Positions 42,502 to 51,803 of a stretch of DNA of 64,000 nt are shown here, piece after piece. This stretch comes from a virus. A program made the position numbers and the translations under genes. The stretch spans positions 37,764-101,763 of IMG/VR virus record IMGVR_UViG_3300037264_004923; one strand, written 5' to 3'. How positions within the stretch are numbered: position 1 is the stretch's first letter; every line of letters begins with the position of its first letter. A model generated the notes under the pieces. That model was given only the letters and a program-made list of their open reading frames with translations, did not search any database and had not been told where the DNA came from.

Positions 42502-42982
42502 CGATTATTCTCCTTCTTCGGACGTAGCGCTCTACATCATACGATAGTAGGTCTATCTCGCGGCTAACATCGTTCAATACTTCAACAACCTGAGGAAACT
42601 TGGCGGAAAGCTCATTGAAAACACCACTCTGGATGTTAGCGTACGCTGTCCTTCCCATGTCTATGTAATCTCCAAGGGTGAAAAGATTCCTTCGGTTTTC
42701 TAAGCTGTCAGGAAAGATACCAGAAACAAATAGAGACACATCCCCCGCAACCTGCAAGTATTCTCTTCTAACATAACCTTCGGAATTCAAACCTTGTCGC
42801 AATAAATCAATCACATATAAACTCTTCGGAGCAAGGCTATGTGCCGTAGCCGAAAGATCGCTTACAACAGATACGATGTATTCTTTGGCTCCAGGACTCA
42901 AAACCAAACGCTGCGTTTGAACGGAAGCAGTGATAAGCACTGAAAAAAACTCTGGTATATCCTCTTCAGAGTATCTCTCCAA
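42479..42982 (-). CDS. Hypothetical protein (167 aa), TTG start
   Basis: TTG 42982 lies downstream of a strong AGGAGGTGA. All-helical, ending in an Arg-rich helix (DVERYVRRRRIIDDRISRR). Not recognised. Confidence 0.6.
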   Translation of the reverse strand: MERYSEEDIPEFFSVLITASVQTQRLVLSPGAKEYIVSVVSDLSATAHSLAPKSLYVIDLLRQGLNSEGYVRREYLQVAGDVSLFVSGIFPDSLENRRNLFTLGDYIDMGRTAYANIQSGVFNELSAKFPQVVEVLNDVSREIDLLSYDVERYVRRRRIIDDRISRR

Positions 42983-43001
42983 GGCGAGTCACCTCCTGGT
43001 T

Positions 43002-45014
43002 TTACTTTGACCAGTGCTTGGCGATAGTGACGGAAACCTTATCCTTATTGCCTACTGGCACGGTTTTGATAAAGCGTCTAAATGCCTCTCTCATAACTTC
43101 TGCCTTAACTTGGGACACATACTTTGCTATAGAAACAGGGCATTCTGAAACAATTTCGTCATGCACAGTGAATAGAATCTTCGCGCCGGGAATTTCATCG
43201 TAGGCCTCCTGGAGTCGATTGATTGCCTCTTTGATGATGTCGGCGTTGGTTCCCTGAATGACGTGGTTGTTTCCCATACGACGGGTAGCCCCACGAGAAC
43301 GCTTGAACATTTCCTCATCCGAAGGATCGGCAAGTTGGAAATACTTCTTGCGTCCCAAAATAGTCTTGGCGTATCTGTTCGCAACCGTCTCATGGGCGTT
43401 GCGATCAAGCCACCGCTTGATACCATGATAGGTCTTGAAGTAGTTGTTCAAGATTTCTTCTGCTTCTTCCATAGGGATCTTGAAGCGTTCCGACAAAGAC
43501 CAAGCACTCAGACCATAAATAATACCGAAGTTTATGGTCTTCGTCTTGCTGCGGTAATCATAGACCGCTTTATGCATTGCGATCTGTTCCTTGGAAAAGA
43601 AAGCCTCAAGTCTAACTTCGGGACCATCCTTTTCCTTGACGGCGGAAAAAGTAGCAAGATCAGCATCGGTATAACCGAAAACCTGCTGCGAGGTAATAAT
43701 ATGGAGATCCTGATCCTTTCGGAAGATCTCCAAGAACCTTGAATCCTGGCTTACTTCAGCAAGGATGCGCAATTCGCACTGGGAGTAATCAGCGGTCAGC
43801 ATAACGTTGCCTTCCGCAGGGACGTATGCTTCGGCTTCCTGCTCGGCGATGCTGGGAAGGACGGCCGGCGCAGCTTCGAAGCAATCTCGGAATGAAAGGC
43901 TGACCTCCGCGTCCGGATCATCCTTATCATTCGGAATGTTCTGAATGTTAGGGTTCTCGGAACTGAGGCGCCCCGTATCTGCTCCCAGCTGGTGAAGAGT
44001 AAAGTGAAGACGCCCGGTAGTTCTGTTGATCTTCTTGAGGATCGCCTCTCCATAGGTGGAGATCATCTTGTTGTAAGCTCGATACCCCATGATGAGCTTG
44101 GCAAGAGGATGAGGAATCTTCTTCAGGGCCTTCTGATCGACATTTTCCAGTTCAAAGCCCAGTTTCTTAAAGGCATCCATTAGCTGAGGCTGGCTATCTA
44201 TGTTGAAGATTACCTCTCCGAACAGAGTGTTCTGGTCGCACAAAGGCTCTATATGTACGGCTATTTCTTTCTTAAAGCCTTGGGCTTTGCGCTCTGCTTC
44301 GGCAATGATGCCGCGCCATTTCTCCTGATTGATGTAGATTCCATTCATTTCCATTTCAGCAACGGGGCGAATGAACTCAAACTCAAGCAACGCGGTTTCA
44401 ATCAAACCATCGTCCATAAGAAGCTGAGAAAGAATGTCGCAAAGAGGATGAAGAACTGCAACGTCAGAAGCGGCGTACTGAAGCTGGGCAGAAGTGAATT
44501 CCTTTTGATAGGAATGATCAGCAAAGGTCTGTCGAACGGACTTATCGAGGGAAATACCAAGATACTTCTGAGTTAAGAAGTTCAAACCCTTGTAAGGGAA
44601 ACGCTTCATGTTCTTATCACGGAAACCAGCAGGAACCCACCCACCCTTACCATCCTCGATACGACCAGAGGTTAGCAGCCTATAGGCGAGCATGGTATCG
44701 AACAGGTTCCGAATAACGATTCCAGTATTCTTCTTGGTCGCTTGATAGTCGAACTTCGCGTTATGGAGAACCTTCAGGATCTCTTTAGACTCAAGTACTG
44801 GCTTGATGATTTCCGTATTTACTTTGCGCGCATCAAAAAGATAAGTCGTATCTTCCGTACCCAGCTGCATAAGTAGCAATTTAGCCTTACCGCTTACCAC
44901 ATCAAGTCCGGTGGTCTCGGTGTCATACCCTAAGCGCTTATGAGTAGCCAGAAATTCTACGGCTCGTTCAGCTTCTGGGTTGTTATCTATGTAGATGTAT
45001 TCGGTAGAACTCAC
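43002..45014 (-). CDS. polA: Family A DNA polymerase (Pol I-like) with 3'-5' exonuclease
   Basis: 670 residues. Exonuclease domain: YDTETTGLDVV (exo I), VLHNAKFDYQ (exo II), YAASDVAVLHPL (exo III). Polymerase motif A DYSQCELRILAEVS, motif B RSKTKTINFGIIYGLSAWSL, motif C TVHDEIVSE. There is no 5'-3' nuclease domain, as in T7-type replicases. Both catalytic sites look intact, so this is the likely phage replicative polymerase, working with the sliding clamp and helicase nearby. Confidence 0.95.
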   Translation of the reverse strand: MSSTEYIYIDNNPEAERAVEFLATHKRLGYDTETTGLDVVSGKAKLLLMQLGTEDTTYLFDARKVNTEIIKPVLESKEILKVLHNAKFDYQATKKNTGIVIRNLFDTMLAYRLLTSGRIEDGKGGWVPAGFRDKNMKRFPYKGLNFLTQKYLGISLDKSVRQTFADHSYQKEFTSAQLQYAASDVAVLHPLCDILSQLLMDDGLIETALLEFEFIRPVAEMEMNGIYINQEKWRGIIAEAERKAQGFKKEIAVHIEPLCDQNTLFGEVIFNIDSQPQLMDAFKKLGFELENVDQKALKKIPHPLAKLIMGYRAYNKMISTYGEAILKKINRTTGRLHFTLHQLGADTGRLSSENPNIQNIPNDKDDPDAEVSLSFRDCFEAAPAVLPSIAEQEAEAYVPAEGNVMLTADYSQCELRILAEVSQDSRFLEIFRKDQDLHIITSQQVFGYTDADLATFSAVKEKDGPEVRLEAFFSKEQIAMHKAVYDYRSKTKTINFGIIYGLSAWSLSERFKIPMEEAEEILNNYFKTYHGIKRWLDRNAHETVANRYAKTILGRKKYFQLADPSDEEMFKRSRGATRRMGNNHVIQGTNADIIKEAINRLQEAYDEIPGAKILFTVHDEIVSECPVSIAKYVSQVKAEVMREAFRRFIKTVPVGNKDKVSVTIAKHWSK

Positions 45015-45925
45015 TTTAAAGCCTTTCGTCTTGCCTTAATAAGCACTATGATCTCTTCGTCAAAGTTAGCTTGTGCCTCGAAACCCAAAATCTCCTTGGC
45101 TGGTTTAGGATTTGCTATTAGGGTTTGAAAGGGAATGGCATTATTCGTCGGGTAAAATTTGATCTGCCCGGTGTAACCGGATGCCTCTTTCAACTTATGA
45201 ACCAAGTCTTGAACTACAATACCCTTGCCTGTTCCGATGTCTAATCGAACAGAGTTCTTTTCTATCTTAACCGTCGTTGCTAACTCACATGCTCGCACAG
45301 CGTCGGAAATGTGAAGGCAATCAATCTTTTCTTTCACACCAAACACACCCAAGGTTTGGTTTTGAACCATCCCGTTAGCCAAGAAATTCAGCAGGCTCGT
45401 GGATGTGTAAGGAACGTTATGCCCGTAGATCTCCGAGAACCGCAGCGTGATTAGCTGGCGACTGCCCTCAGGAAAGCGCAGGAAAACACTTTCCAAAAGA
45501 TCTTCTGCGGCCCGTTTGGATACTCCATAGTGAGATACAGGTTCTTCCGCGGCCAAAGTGGAAGCAAAGATTACCCGCTGTACGACGCTGCGCAGAGCCA
45601 GGCAGGCTTGCAAAACGTTAGCTGTCCCTACATAGTTGATTTCCGCACAGGTTTTGAAATCTCCAATAGTCTCTGGGCGGCTATTGAATGCCGCCAAATG
45701 AATGATCGCTTCAGGTTTGAAACGTTCCATTCCACGAAGTACGTCGTAGTAATTGCGAATGCTACCGCTAATGGGAGGAAGAACATTCTTACTCTTATGG
45801 GGCTTCTTCGGGAATCCATGAGAAAACGTATCCAGAACCTGAATAGTATTGGAGCGAGTTTTAGCCAGCGAGTTTACCAGCGCGCTCCCGAGGAAGCCTG
45901 CTCCTCCCAATACCATTATGCGCAT
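45011..45925 (-). CDS. NAD-dependent sugar epimerase/dehydratase (SDR)
   Basis: 304 residues. GGAGFLGSAL nucleotide-binding loop, SxnY-like IFASTLAAE, then HYGVSKRAAEDLL with the YxxxK catalytic pair, and RFSEIYGHN. A nucleotide-sugar epimerase or dehydratase. It overlaps polA by 4 nt and pairs with the next SDR gene. Confidence 0.85.
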   Translation of the reverse strand: MRIMVLGGAGFLGSALVNSLAKTRSNTIQVLDTFSHGFPKKPHKSKNVLPPISGSIRNYYDVLRGMERFKPEAIIHLAAFNSRPETIGDFKTCAEINYVGTANVLQACLALRSVVQRVIFASTLAAEEPVSHYGVSKRAAEDLLESVFLRFPEGSRQLITLRFSEIYGHNVPYTSTSLLNFLANGMVQNQTLGVFGVKEKIDCLHISDAVRACELATTVKIEKNSVRLDIGTGKGIVVQDLVHKLKEASGYTGQIKFYPTNNAIPFQTLIANPKPAKEILGFEAQANFDEEIIVLIKARRKALK

Positions 45926-45940
45926 GCCTGTCCTTTTTCC

Positions 45941-46897
45941 TTATACCGCGCAGTAAAACTTCTTCGGGTCCTTTTGGTATTCCTCATACCAGGGGATGCA
46001 GGCTCGAATACCTTCGCGGATACCAAACTTACACTTCCAACCAAGTTCTTCCAGCTTCGTGGAATCCAAGTATTGCTCCTTGATCTCAATGAAGTCCTTT
46101 TCCAAGATCTCCGGTTCGATGTCGGTTCCCATTTCCTCAAGTACCATACTCACGGTATCGAAGATGTTCTGGAAACCAGAACCACCAATATTGTAAGCAT
46201 GTCCAGGAAGACCACGATCCTGAACCGTGAGATAAGCATCAACCACGTCGTCGATGTACATAAACTCGCGCTTATAGTTGCCGACGCCCTTATAGATAAT
46301 GGGGCGTTCCCCCGCCAGAACACGCAGAATGCTACCAGGAATGATACGAGATTTGTTCAAATCACCAGGACCAAAAATGTTTCCAGAACGAATAATAGAA
46401 GTGTCCAGCCCATAGGTGTAGTGATAACTCTGGGTAAGAAGGTCCGTACAGGATTTGGAGGTGCTGTAGGGATCACTTGCCAAAAGAGCATAGTCTTCCT
46501 TGTACGGAAGAATATCGTGGTTTCCGTATGCCTTATCAGAGGAGGCAACAACCACCTTGGACACATGCTTACATTCCCGAGCGGCTTCCAGCACATTGAT
46601 CGTACCCATAATGTTGGTCTGAAAGCAAGTCTTCGGATCGTAGGTCGCCATCTTAAGGATGGTGATGGCTCCTATGTGAAAAATGGTATCGATTTCGTAC
46701 TTGGAAACCGCGTAGCGCACGGTATCGTAATCACGAAGATCTCCATGAACTACTGAAATGTTCTCCAGAATGTCCCGCCGAGACTTGTAGTTCTTGTCTC
46801 GAATAAGACCAACCACCGTCTTGTTCATACGCAGTAGTCGATCAACAACAGCAGCCCCCACGAAGCCATTGGCACCAGTTACGAGTACATTTTTCAA
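45941..46897 (-). CDS. CDP-glucose 4,6-dehydratase-like SDR
   Basis: 318 residues. VTGANGFVGAAVVDRL (NAD loop), IGAITILKMATYDPKTCFQTN, ASSDKAYG and DPYSTSKSCTDLL (YxxxK) follow the RfbG-type dehydratase pattern. Such enzymes make 6-deoxy sugar donors from CDP- or GDP-hexoses. They supply the glycosyltransferases just upstream and those in the 9-19 kb island. Confidence 0.85.
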   Translation of the reverse strand: MKNVLVTGANGFVGAAVVDRLLRMNKTVVGLIRDKNYKSRRDILENISVVHGDLRDYDTVRYAVSKYEIDTIFHIGAITILKMATYDPKTCFQTNIMGTINVLEAARECKHVSKVVVASSDKAYGNHDILPYKEDYALLASDPYSTSKSCTDLLTQSYHYTYGLDTSIIRSGNIFGPGDLNKSRIIPGSILRVLAGERPIIYKGVGNYKREFMYIDDVVDAYLTVQDRGLPGHAYNIGGSGFQNIFDTVSMVLEEMGTDIEPEILEKDFIEIKEQYLDSTKLEELGWKCKFGIREGIRACIPWYEEYQKDPKKFYCAV

Positions 46898-46911
46898 GGT
46901 AAATCTCCTAT

Positions 46912-49089
46912 TTAAGATCTGCTCTTATCGAGCTCTGACAAGCGGGCAACAACCATCTTACCTATACGATCCCAAGTAAAGTTCTCTGATATGTAATCTC
47001 GCGCCTTGGCACCCTTCGCACGGGACTCATCTCTGTTATTGTAGACGTGGCGCATTATGTTTATGGCGTTCTCCAAATCTGGTTCGCACCAATACTGGTC
47101 GCCTCGGTAGTACGGGGAAAATTTATTCATCCCGCATACGGGCGTCAAAGTGTAATTCGTCAAATAGCTATTATCTGGCTTCAAAAATTCCGTCTGTCCT
47201 CCATATCCTGGAGTGATGACGGGCTTGCCACAGGCTGCCGCTTCAAAGTGTGGAAGTCCCCAACCCTCGGATCGCTGTAGAAGTATAAAACAATCTGAGC
47301 GTTTGTGAAGAGCAAGAATGTTCTCCCGGCTCATATTCTCTACAACCAGAAACATTTTCGGAAAGTGTGGCAAGTTGATGAAGTTCTTGTATTCCATAAT
47401 CAGCTTACGAATCTGTTCTTTATCGCCACTATGATCGAAGAGGTAGGTCTTCAATACCAAAATTACATCCTCTACCCCACTGAAAGCAGCGCAGTAAGCG
47501 GAGAGAAGAGCGTAAGGATTCTTTCGCTCCTGCCATTGGAAAATGGAAGTGAAGACGAAAGGATTTCCGTCCAGCCCATTAAGATCGAAGGTAGGAAGAG
47601 AACCCATGTTCGGAACCTCTATGGCGTGAGGAACTTTGTGTAGAGGTACCGTAACGCCAGACTCTTTGAATACCTTCATGTTCCAGTCGCAGGGCAACCA
47701 AACCTCATTCGCTTTATTACAGGCTGTTACCCAAGTAGGATGAATCTTGCTAGACTCCCACACAGTATATCCGATGATGTACTTGTTCTTTTCGAAGCGC
47801 GTAAAGTTTTCCCAGAGGTCTGGGGTGGAGTGGACGATTACCTTATCGTAATCTATTCGGGCATTGATTAGCTCCCGAAGGGTATCTCCGTCCTTTCCCA
47901 GATCAGGGCGAGTACGCTCAAAGCTAATAGGCGCTAAGGTAACCGGATAGCCCTGACGATGGATAGACAGAACATAATTCCTGGCTGCCTCGGCATAGCC
48001 AGAGTTTCCGCACCACACCGCTTTGCCGTTCCTTCGAACAAAGAGAGTGTGATTAGGAACTGACGCGCAATACACCTTGCCCTTATATGTGATGCTCGTA
48101 TTTTTGGTAGCATCTCCGTTTCCCCAATTGGCGCCGTCTATAGCACAGAGTTGTTGTTTCCAGCGGACAGAAATGTTCCAGTTATCTTCTCTACAAACAC
48201 AATCTCTACCATAAATTTGTATCTTGTCTCCTTTTTCCTGAACCTTGGTATAAGAACCACTCAGCCCAGTTTTCAAAAGAAGCTCCATAAAATCATCTCG
48301 TAATCTAATGGAAGCAGTAGTGTAAGAAGAGCCTCCGTCTTTAGGCGCATGTCCATCTCCTAACATTAGAGCACTAAATAGTACCAGGAGTTGATTGCTG
48401 GAACACTGGTTCAGTATTTCACGAGGAATATACTTGTGATACTTATCTCCAAATGTAGATTTCAAATAAATAGCCAAGTTTTTGTCATTTACTATAGCAC
48501 GTTCTTCCTTCCTTACATTCACCTTATTGGTGGTTATTCTCTGTAAGGCGGCCGCCATTTTATCAAGGTGAATACCCGTCTGCCTTATTTGAACAATGTA
48601 GTGCTTGTTAGGAGTTACGGTAGAGGAACCTTCAGAAAGATAATAGCCCAAAAACTCCAACCACTCTTCTGTTTTTATTTGGCGACCACAAATTTCCACG
48701 AAAGGTAAATCAGGAACGGCGTTAAGGCAATCTTTTTTGAATAGTCTATACTTGCCTAAAACTTGCGCAGCCTTTTCAAAACGGAACCCAGAGCATTTTC
48801 GATTGTTTCTTCTAAAGATTTCAGGTGCAACGTACATGTTATGGTCAGGCGTAACCAAAAGATCTATACCGGCCCTGTGGTTATAGAAATGGCACATTTC
48901 CCCTTCCCAATCTTTGGCTATAAGTTGCTCAGGTTTATGATACTCCAAGTAACCAGAAGGATTCAAAGTGGCAAGGGGGTCTCCGAAGGATAGTTCTGAA
49001 AAGAATTTCCAACCGTCGGCAGTCAAGACTTCAGTCTCACTATCGTAACATCCATCAAAAACGGGACCGATATACTTTACGCCTGCCAT
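46912..49089 (-). CDS. GT-B glycosyltransferase interrupted by an intein
   Basis: 725 residues as translated. The N-extein is only 13 residues (ends GPVFDG), then the intein, then SGYAEAARNYVLSI and the rest of a GT4-type enzyme with DCFILLQRSEGWGLPHFEAAACGKPV, the classic GT4 donor-binding region. Removing the intein gives a 376-residue protein whose start, YIGPVFDGSGYAEAARNY, reads like an ordinary GT4 opening loop. Splicing is needed for activity. Paired with the GT4 gene at 49089. Confidence 0.9.
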   Translation of the reverse strand: MAGVKYIGPVFDGCYDSETEVLTADGWKFFSELSFGDPLATLNPSGYLEYHKPEQLIAKDWEGEMCHFYNHRAGIDLLVTPDHNMYVAPEIFRRNNRKCSGFRFEKAAQVLGKYRLFKKDCLNAVPDLPFVEICGRQIKTEEWLEFLGYYLSEGSSTVTPNKHYIVQIRQTGIHLDKMAAALQRITTNKVNVRKEERAIVNDKNLAIYLKSTFGDKYHKYIPREILNQCSSNQLLVLFSALMLGDGHAPKDGGSSYTTASIRLRDDFMELLLKTGLSGSYTKVQEKGDKIQIYGRDCVCREDNWNISVRWKQQLCAIDGANWGNGDATKNTSITYKGKVYCASVPNHTLFVRRNGKAVWCGNSGYAEAARNYVLSIHRQGYPVTLAPISFERTRPDLGKDGDTLRELINARIDYDKVIVHSTPDLWENFTRFEKNKYIIGYTVWESSKIHPTWVTACNKANEVWLPCDWNMKVFKESGVTVPLHKVPHAIEVPNMGSLPTFDLNGLDGNPFVFTSIFQWQERKNPYALLSAYCAAFSGVEDVILVLKTYLFDHSGDKEQIRKLIMEYKNFINLPHFPKMFLVVENMSRENILALHKRSDCFILLQRSEGWGLPHFEAAACGKPVITPGYGGQTEFLKPDNSYLTNYTLTPVCGMNKFSPYYRGDQYWCEPDLENAINIMRHVYNNRDESRAKGAKARDYISENFTWDRIGKMVVARLSELDKSRS
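48004..49050 (-). mobile_element. Intein with LAGLIDADG endonuclease domain (349 aa)
   Basis: Starts at Cys14 (CYDSETEVLTADGWKFF, block A). Block B is LLVTPDHNMYV with TxxH. The endonuclease helices are LEFLGYYLSEGS and LLVLFSALMLGDGHA. The C-terminal blocks are VYCASVPNHTLFV and KAVWCGN, followed by Ser as the +1 residue. The usual penultimate His is Gly here. The intein sits at the nucleotide-binding loop of the host enzyme, typical of its preference for conserved sites. Confidence 0.9.
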
Positions 49090-50420
49090 TAGAGTAGATC
49101 TCCCTTCAGCACAGGACGGGACAGGTTGGGACCCTGCGTAGCGGGGGGGCGAGTAGCTTCCGCGATAATTTGATCAAACATATTCAGCCATCGAGGATTC
49201 ACTTGCTTATCCCACACCAGATTGTTCATCACCATGTTGTAGGCAGTTTCTGCCCTTTTCTTTGACTCGTCTCGGTTATCATGAACCTCAAGCAGTCGTT
49301 GAACAACTTCGTTGATGTGCGCGGTGGGGCGAGGAACCTCGTTATCGTTCGGAAGAACCGTGATGTGGTCGGCATCCTGTCCGCTTGCGTAGGGATAACC
49401 AGTCTCCTCGGTGATGTATTCGCCCAGGCAGGTGTTGTTCGGGAAGATAACGGGAACCTTACAAGCCATGGCTTCTGTCCAACTTAAGCCCCATCCTTCA
49501 CCCACAGTGGTGCTAATAACTGCGTCGCTCGCGTTATATATCAAGTTCAAAATGTTCAACGGGAAACCAGTAGATGGGGAGAAGTTCTGAGGCAGAATAA
49601 CATCCTTGGTGATATCCAGATCAAACGCCTTGATAACCTCTGGAAGGTTCCAGCCCTGGTCTTGGGCCGCCATGTGCAGATAGAGAAGGCTCTCAGGTCG
49701 CTGTTTCTGGAATTCCTTGAAGGCACGAATGGTGGCAGGAATGTCCTTACGCTGCTGGTTTCGATTGACGTTGGTAATGATGAAGCGGTTCGACATAGTC
49801 CCAAAGAACTGCTCTCGAAACTGCTTAATCTCTGCAGCGGGGACAGGGAAGAATACCTTAGGATTTACCCCGTGCGGCATGATCTGCAAGCGCTCACCAA
49901 TCTCTGGAACTACCATAGAGGACATGTTGTGCGCAAACTGAGAATAGGTTACCGGGTAATCTACGCAATTCGCAGCATCAATCCAGGCCTTCTTGGGGAT
50001 ACCATCCACAGGGAAGTAGAATACGCTCTTAAATTGCTTCCCAGCCTGCTTCAAAGAAGCGATAAGATTGGGTAGGAAATCAAGAATGAAAGTATCCTGA
50101 AGGAAGAATAAGATGTCGTATTCCAACCGAGGGTCATGGAGGTGCTGCTGAAGGCGTTGACGTCCATAGGGGTCCCGCTGGTTATTGATCGCCATCGGCC
50201 AGATCTTGAAAGGATATTCGTGTGGGTCCCCCCAGTAGTTAATACCAAGGATGTCTACATCAAAGCGTCCTGAAGCATGAAGAGCAGGAAGAATGTTTCT
50301 GGAGACCTGACCAAAGCCTGTTGCGCAGGTTGGAGAGTCTCCGTAGAAAATAATCTTGCTCTTTTTCTTTTCACCAGCGACATTGATTCGCTTTAGAAAC
50401 TCGGGTTGCTGATTGCTCAT
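49089..50420 (-). CDS. GT4-like glycosyltransferase
   Basis: 443 residues. FYGDSPTCATGFGQVSRNIL is the opening loop equivalent to the intein site in the neighbour. FIITNVNRNQQRKDIPATIRAF and AVISTTVGEGWGLSWTEAMA are the GT4 acceptor/donor motifs. It overlaps the intein-bearing gene by 1 nt. They probably act in sequence on the same glycan. Confidence 0.85.
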   Translation of the reverse strand: MSNQQPEFLKRINVAGEKKKSKIIFYGDSPTCATGFGQVSRNILPALHASGRFDVDILGINYWGDPHEYPFKIWPMAINNQRDPYGRQRLQQHLHDPRLEYDILFFLQDTFILDFLPNLIASLKQAGKQFKSVFYFPVDGIPKKAWIDAANCVDYPVTYSQFAHNMSSMVVPEIGERLQIMPHGVNPKVFFPVPAAEIKQFREQFFGTMSNRFIITNVNRNQQRKDIPATIRAFKEFQKQRPESLLYLHMAAQDQGWNLPEVIKAFDLDITKDVILPQNFSPSTGFPLNILNLIYNASDAVISTTVGEGWGLSWTEAMACKVPVIFPNNTCLGEYITEETGYPYASGQDADHITVLPNDNEVPRPTAHINEVVQRLLEVHDNRDESKKRAETAYNMVMNNLVWDKQVNPRWLNMFDQIIAEATRPPATQGPNLSRPVLKGDLL

Positions 50421-50620
50421 TTCCCTTTTCCTCCGTTAATCAAGAGTAATGCCCTCTTAATGATCCTACGGGGTACATCCAATATGTCCCCGTATTTGTT
50501 CTTTACGTAGATGGTATAATTGGTGAACTTATCTACCTCGCCAAACATCTTTCCGCCATCTTTCAATTCAATCGCGATGCGCGGATTGCCTAATTCCTCA
50601 AGCTGCGCTTTCGTCTTCAT
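50417..50620 (-). CDS. Hfq/LSm-like small protein (67 aa)
   Basis: From ATG 50620, inside the end of the upstream nuclease gene. RIAIELKDGGKMFGEVDKF followed by TIYVKNKYGDILDVPRRII gives the five-strand Sm fold outline (Sm1 G, then a variable Sm2). Hfq-like proteins bind RNA as rings. Similarity is by pattern; the family is short and divergent. Confidence 0.5.
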   Translation of the reverse strand: MKTKAQLEELGNPRIAIELKDGGKMFGEVDKFTNYTIYVKNKYGDILDVPRRIIKRALLLINGGKGK

Positions 50621-51803
50621 CAATGATTGTGTCTTGTTCGTATCCATCGAATTGTGATACCGCCTTCTCATCAATCTTTGCAGCCCTTGTCTTATAGACA
50701 GGCGCATTATAGGACACCTGGGCGATACGAGCAAGCTTGTTCTTAAGCTGCGGATCTTCCTTAGCATAGCGATCCAGACGAGCCTTATTTACGTTAAGCA
50801 CTGAAAGTAGATCTTCCTTAGGAATAAGATCCACTACCTGCTCCACATCGTAGTTAGTTCGAGATTGCTGAGAAGAGTAGAGCTCCTTACCGCCTCCCTG
50901 AATAGTCTCACCTCGCATAAACTTCTCGTGGGCAGTCATTTTCAAGTCCCGCTGTCGGGATTCAAGAATGGCTTTTTGATCGGCAGTCTCTTCCCAATGC
51001 GCAACGAATTCATCATCACTGATGTCAGTAAGGGGGCGAAGCTTCAGTTGCTTGGAGTTAATGAAGTTCGCATAGGCCGGACAACGATCTTTGTAATCAC
51101 ACCATCCGCAAAGGCGGTTAATGTTCCCTACTACCTCTTCCTCTTCCAGTTTGTTGATCTGCATCCAAATACTCTGGAGAAATTCCCCAAAAAGTTGGTA
51201 TTGTTCCTCTGTGCGAAAGGTAAAAACCTTCTTGTTAATACGAACGAAGTCCAAGTACAAAAGCCTGTTCTTGTACTGCGGCCAAATTAAGCTAGCAGCG
51301 TAGTCGTACATAGATAACTGAACATCATCCTGTAATTCGTAGGGAGTTAGGGCGTTCCGAGCAGTCTTATAGTCGATGATGGCGATAGTGTCCTCATCGA
51401 TCTTCACAACCTTATCGATCGCGCCCGTAATGGGAATACCAGCAGGTGTGATAATCTTGAACTTATGTTCCACATCTATAATCTCTTCAGATGGATCAAA
51501 GCGGTCTATGAACTCGGTCACAATTCGTCTTCCATCGGTATAGAAGCTCATGTTCTCCAAGCCTTCCTGCGTCGCATTATTCATGAAAGTAGCAATAGCA
51601 AACTCGTAATCGGAAGGATCTGGAAAACTCTTCTTGCTAAGCATTCTTAAGGTGAATTGTTCGAGGGCTTCATGGACTGCAGTACCAATCTTGGCGTGAT
51701 CGTTTCGGATAGAAGGAATTTCGCGATCGTAGCGAAGAACGACCTTCAATTTACACTGCAGAAAATCCTTAATTCCAGTTGCAGATAGGGCCTTAATGTA
51801 CAT
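50598..51803 (-). CDS. RecB/Cas4-like PD-(D/E)XK nuclease
   Basis: 401 residues. IGTAVHEALEQF, GAIDKVVKIDEDTIAIIDYKT (D...D-x-K core) and a Cys cluster CGWCDYKDRCP typical of the iron-sulphur AddB/Cas4 type (an N-terminal Cys in FLQCKLK may be the fourth ligand). It degrades or processes DNA ends in recombination. The C-terminal 100 residues are acidic and helical. Confidence 0.8.
   Translation of the reverse strand: MYIKALSATGIKDFLQCKLKVVLRYDREIPSIRNDHAKIGTAVHEALEQFTLRMLSKKSFPDPSDYEFAIATFMNNATQEGLENMSFYTDGRRIVTEFIDRFDPSEEIIDVEHKFKIITPAGIPITGAIDKVVKIDEDTIAIIDYKTARNALTPYELQDDVQLSMYDYAASLIWPQYKNRLLYLDFVRINKKVFTFRTEEQYQLFGEFLQSIWMQINKLEEEEVVGNINRLCGWCDYKDRCPAYANFINSKQLKLRPLTDISDDEFVAHWEETADQKAILESRQRDLKMTAHEKFMRGETIQGGGKELYSSQQSRTNYDVEQVVDLIPKEDLLSVLNVNKARLDRYAKEDPQLKNKLARIAQVSYNAPVYKTRAAKIDEKAVSQFDGYEQDTIIDEDESAA

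Noticed and set aside
45530-46756. A 408-codon rightward open frame
   Set aside because: It is antisense to two clear SDR genes with intact motifs; no domain signature and no ribosome site.
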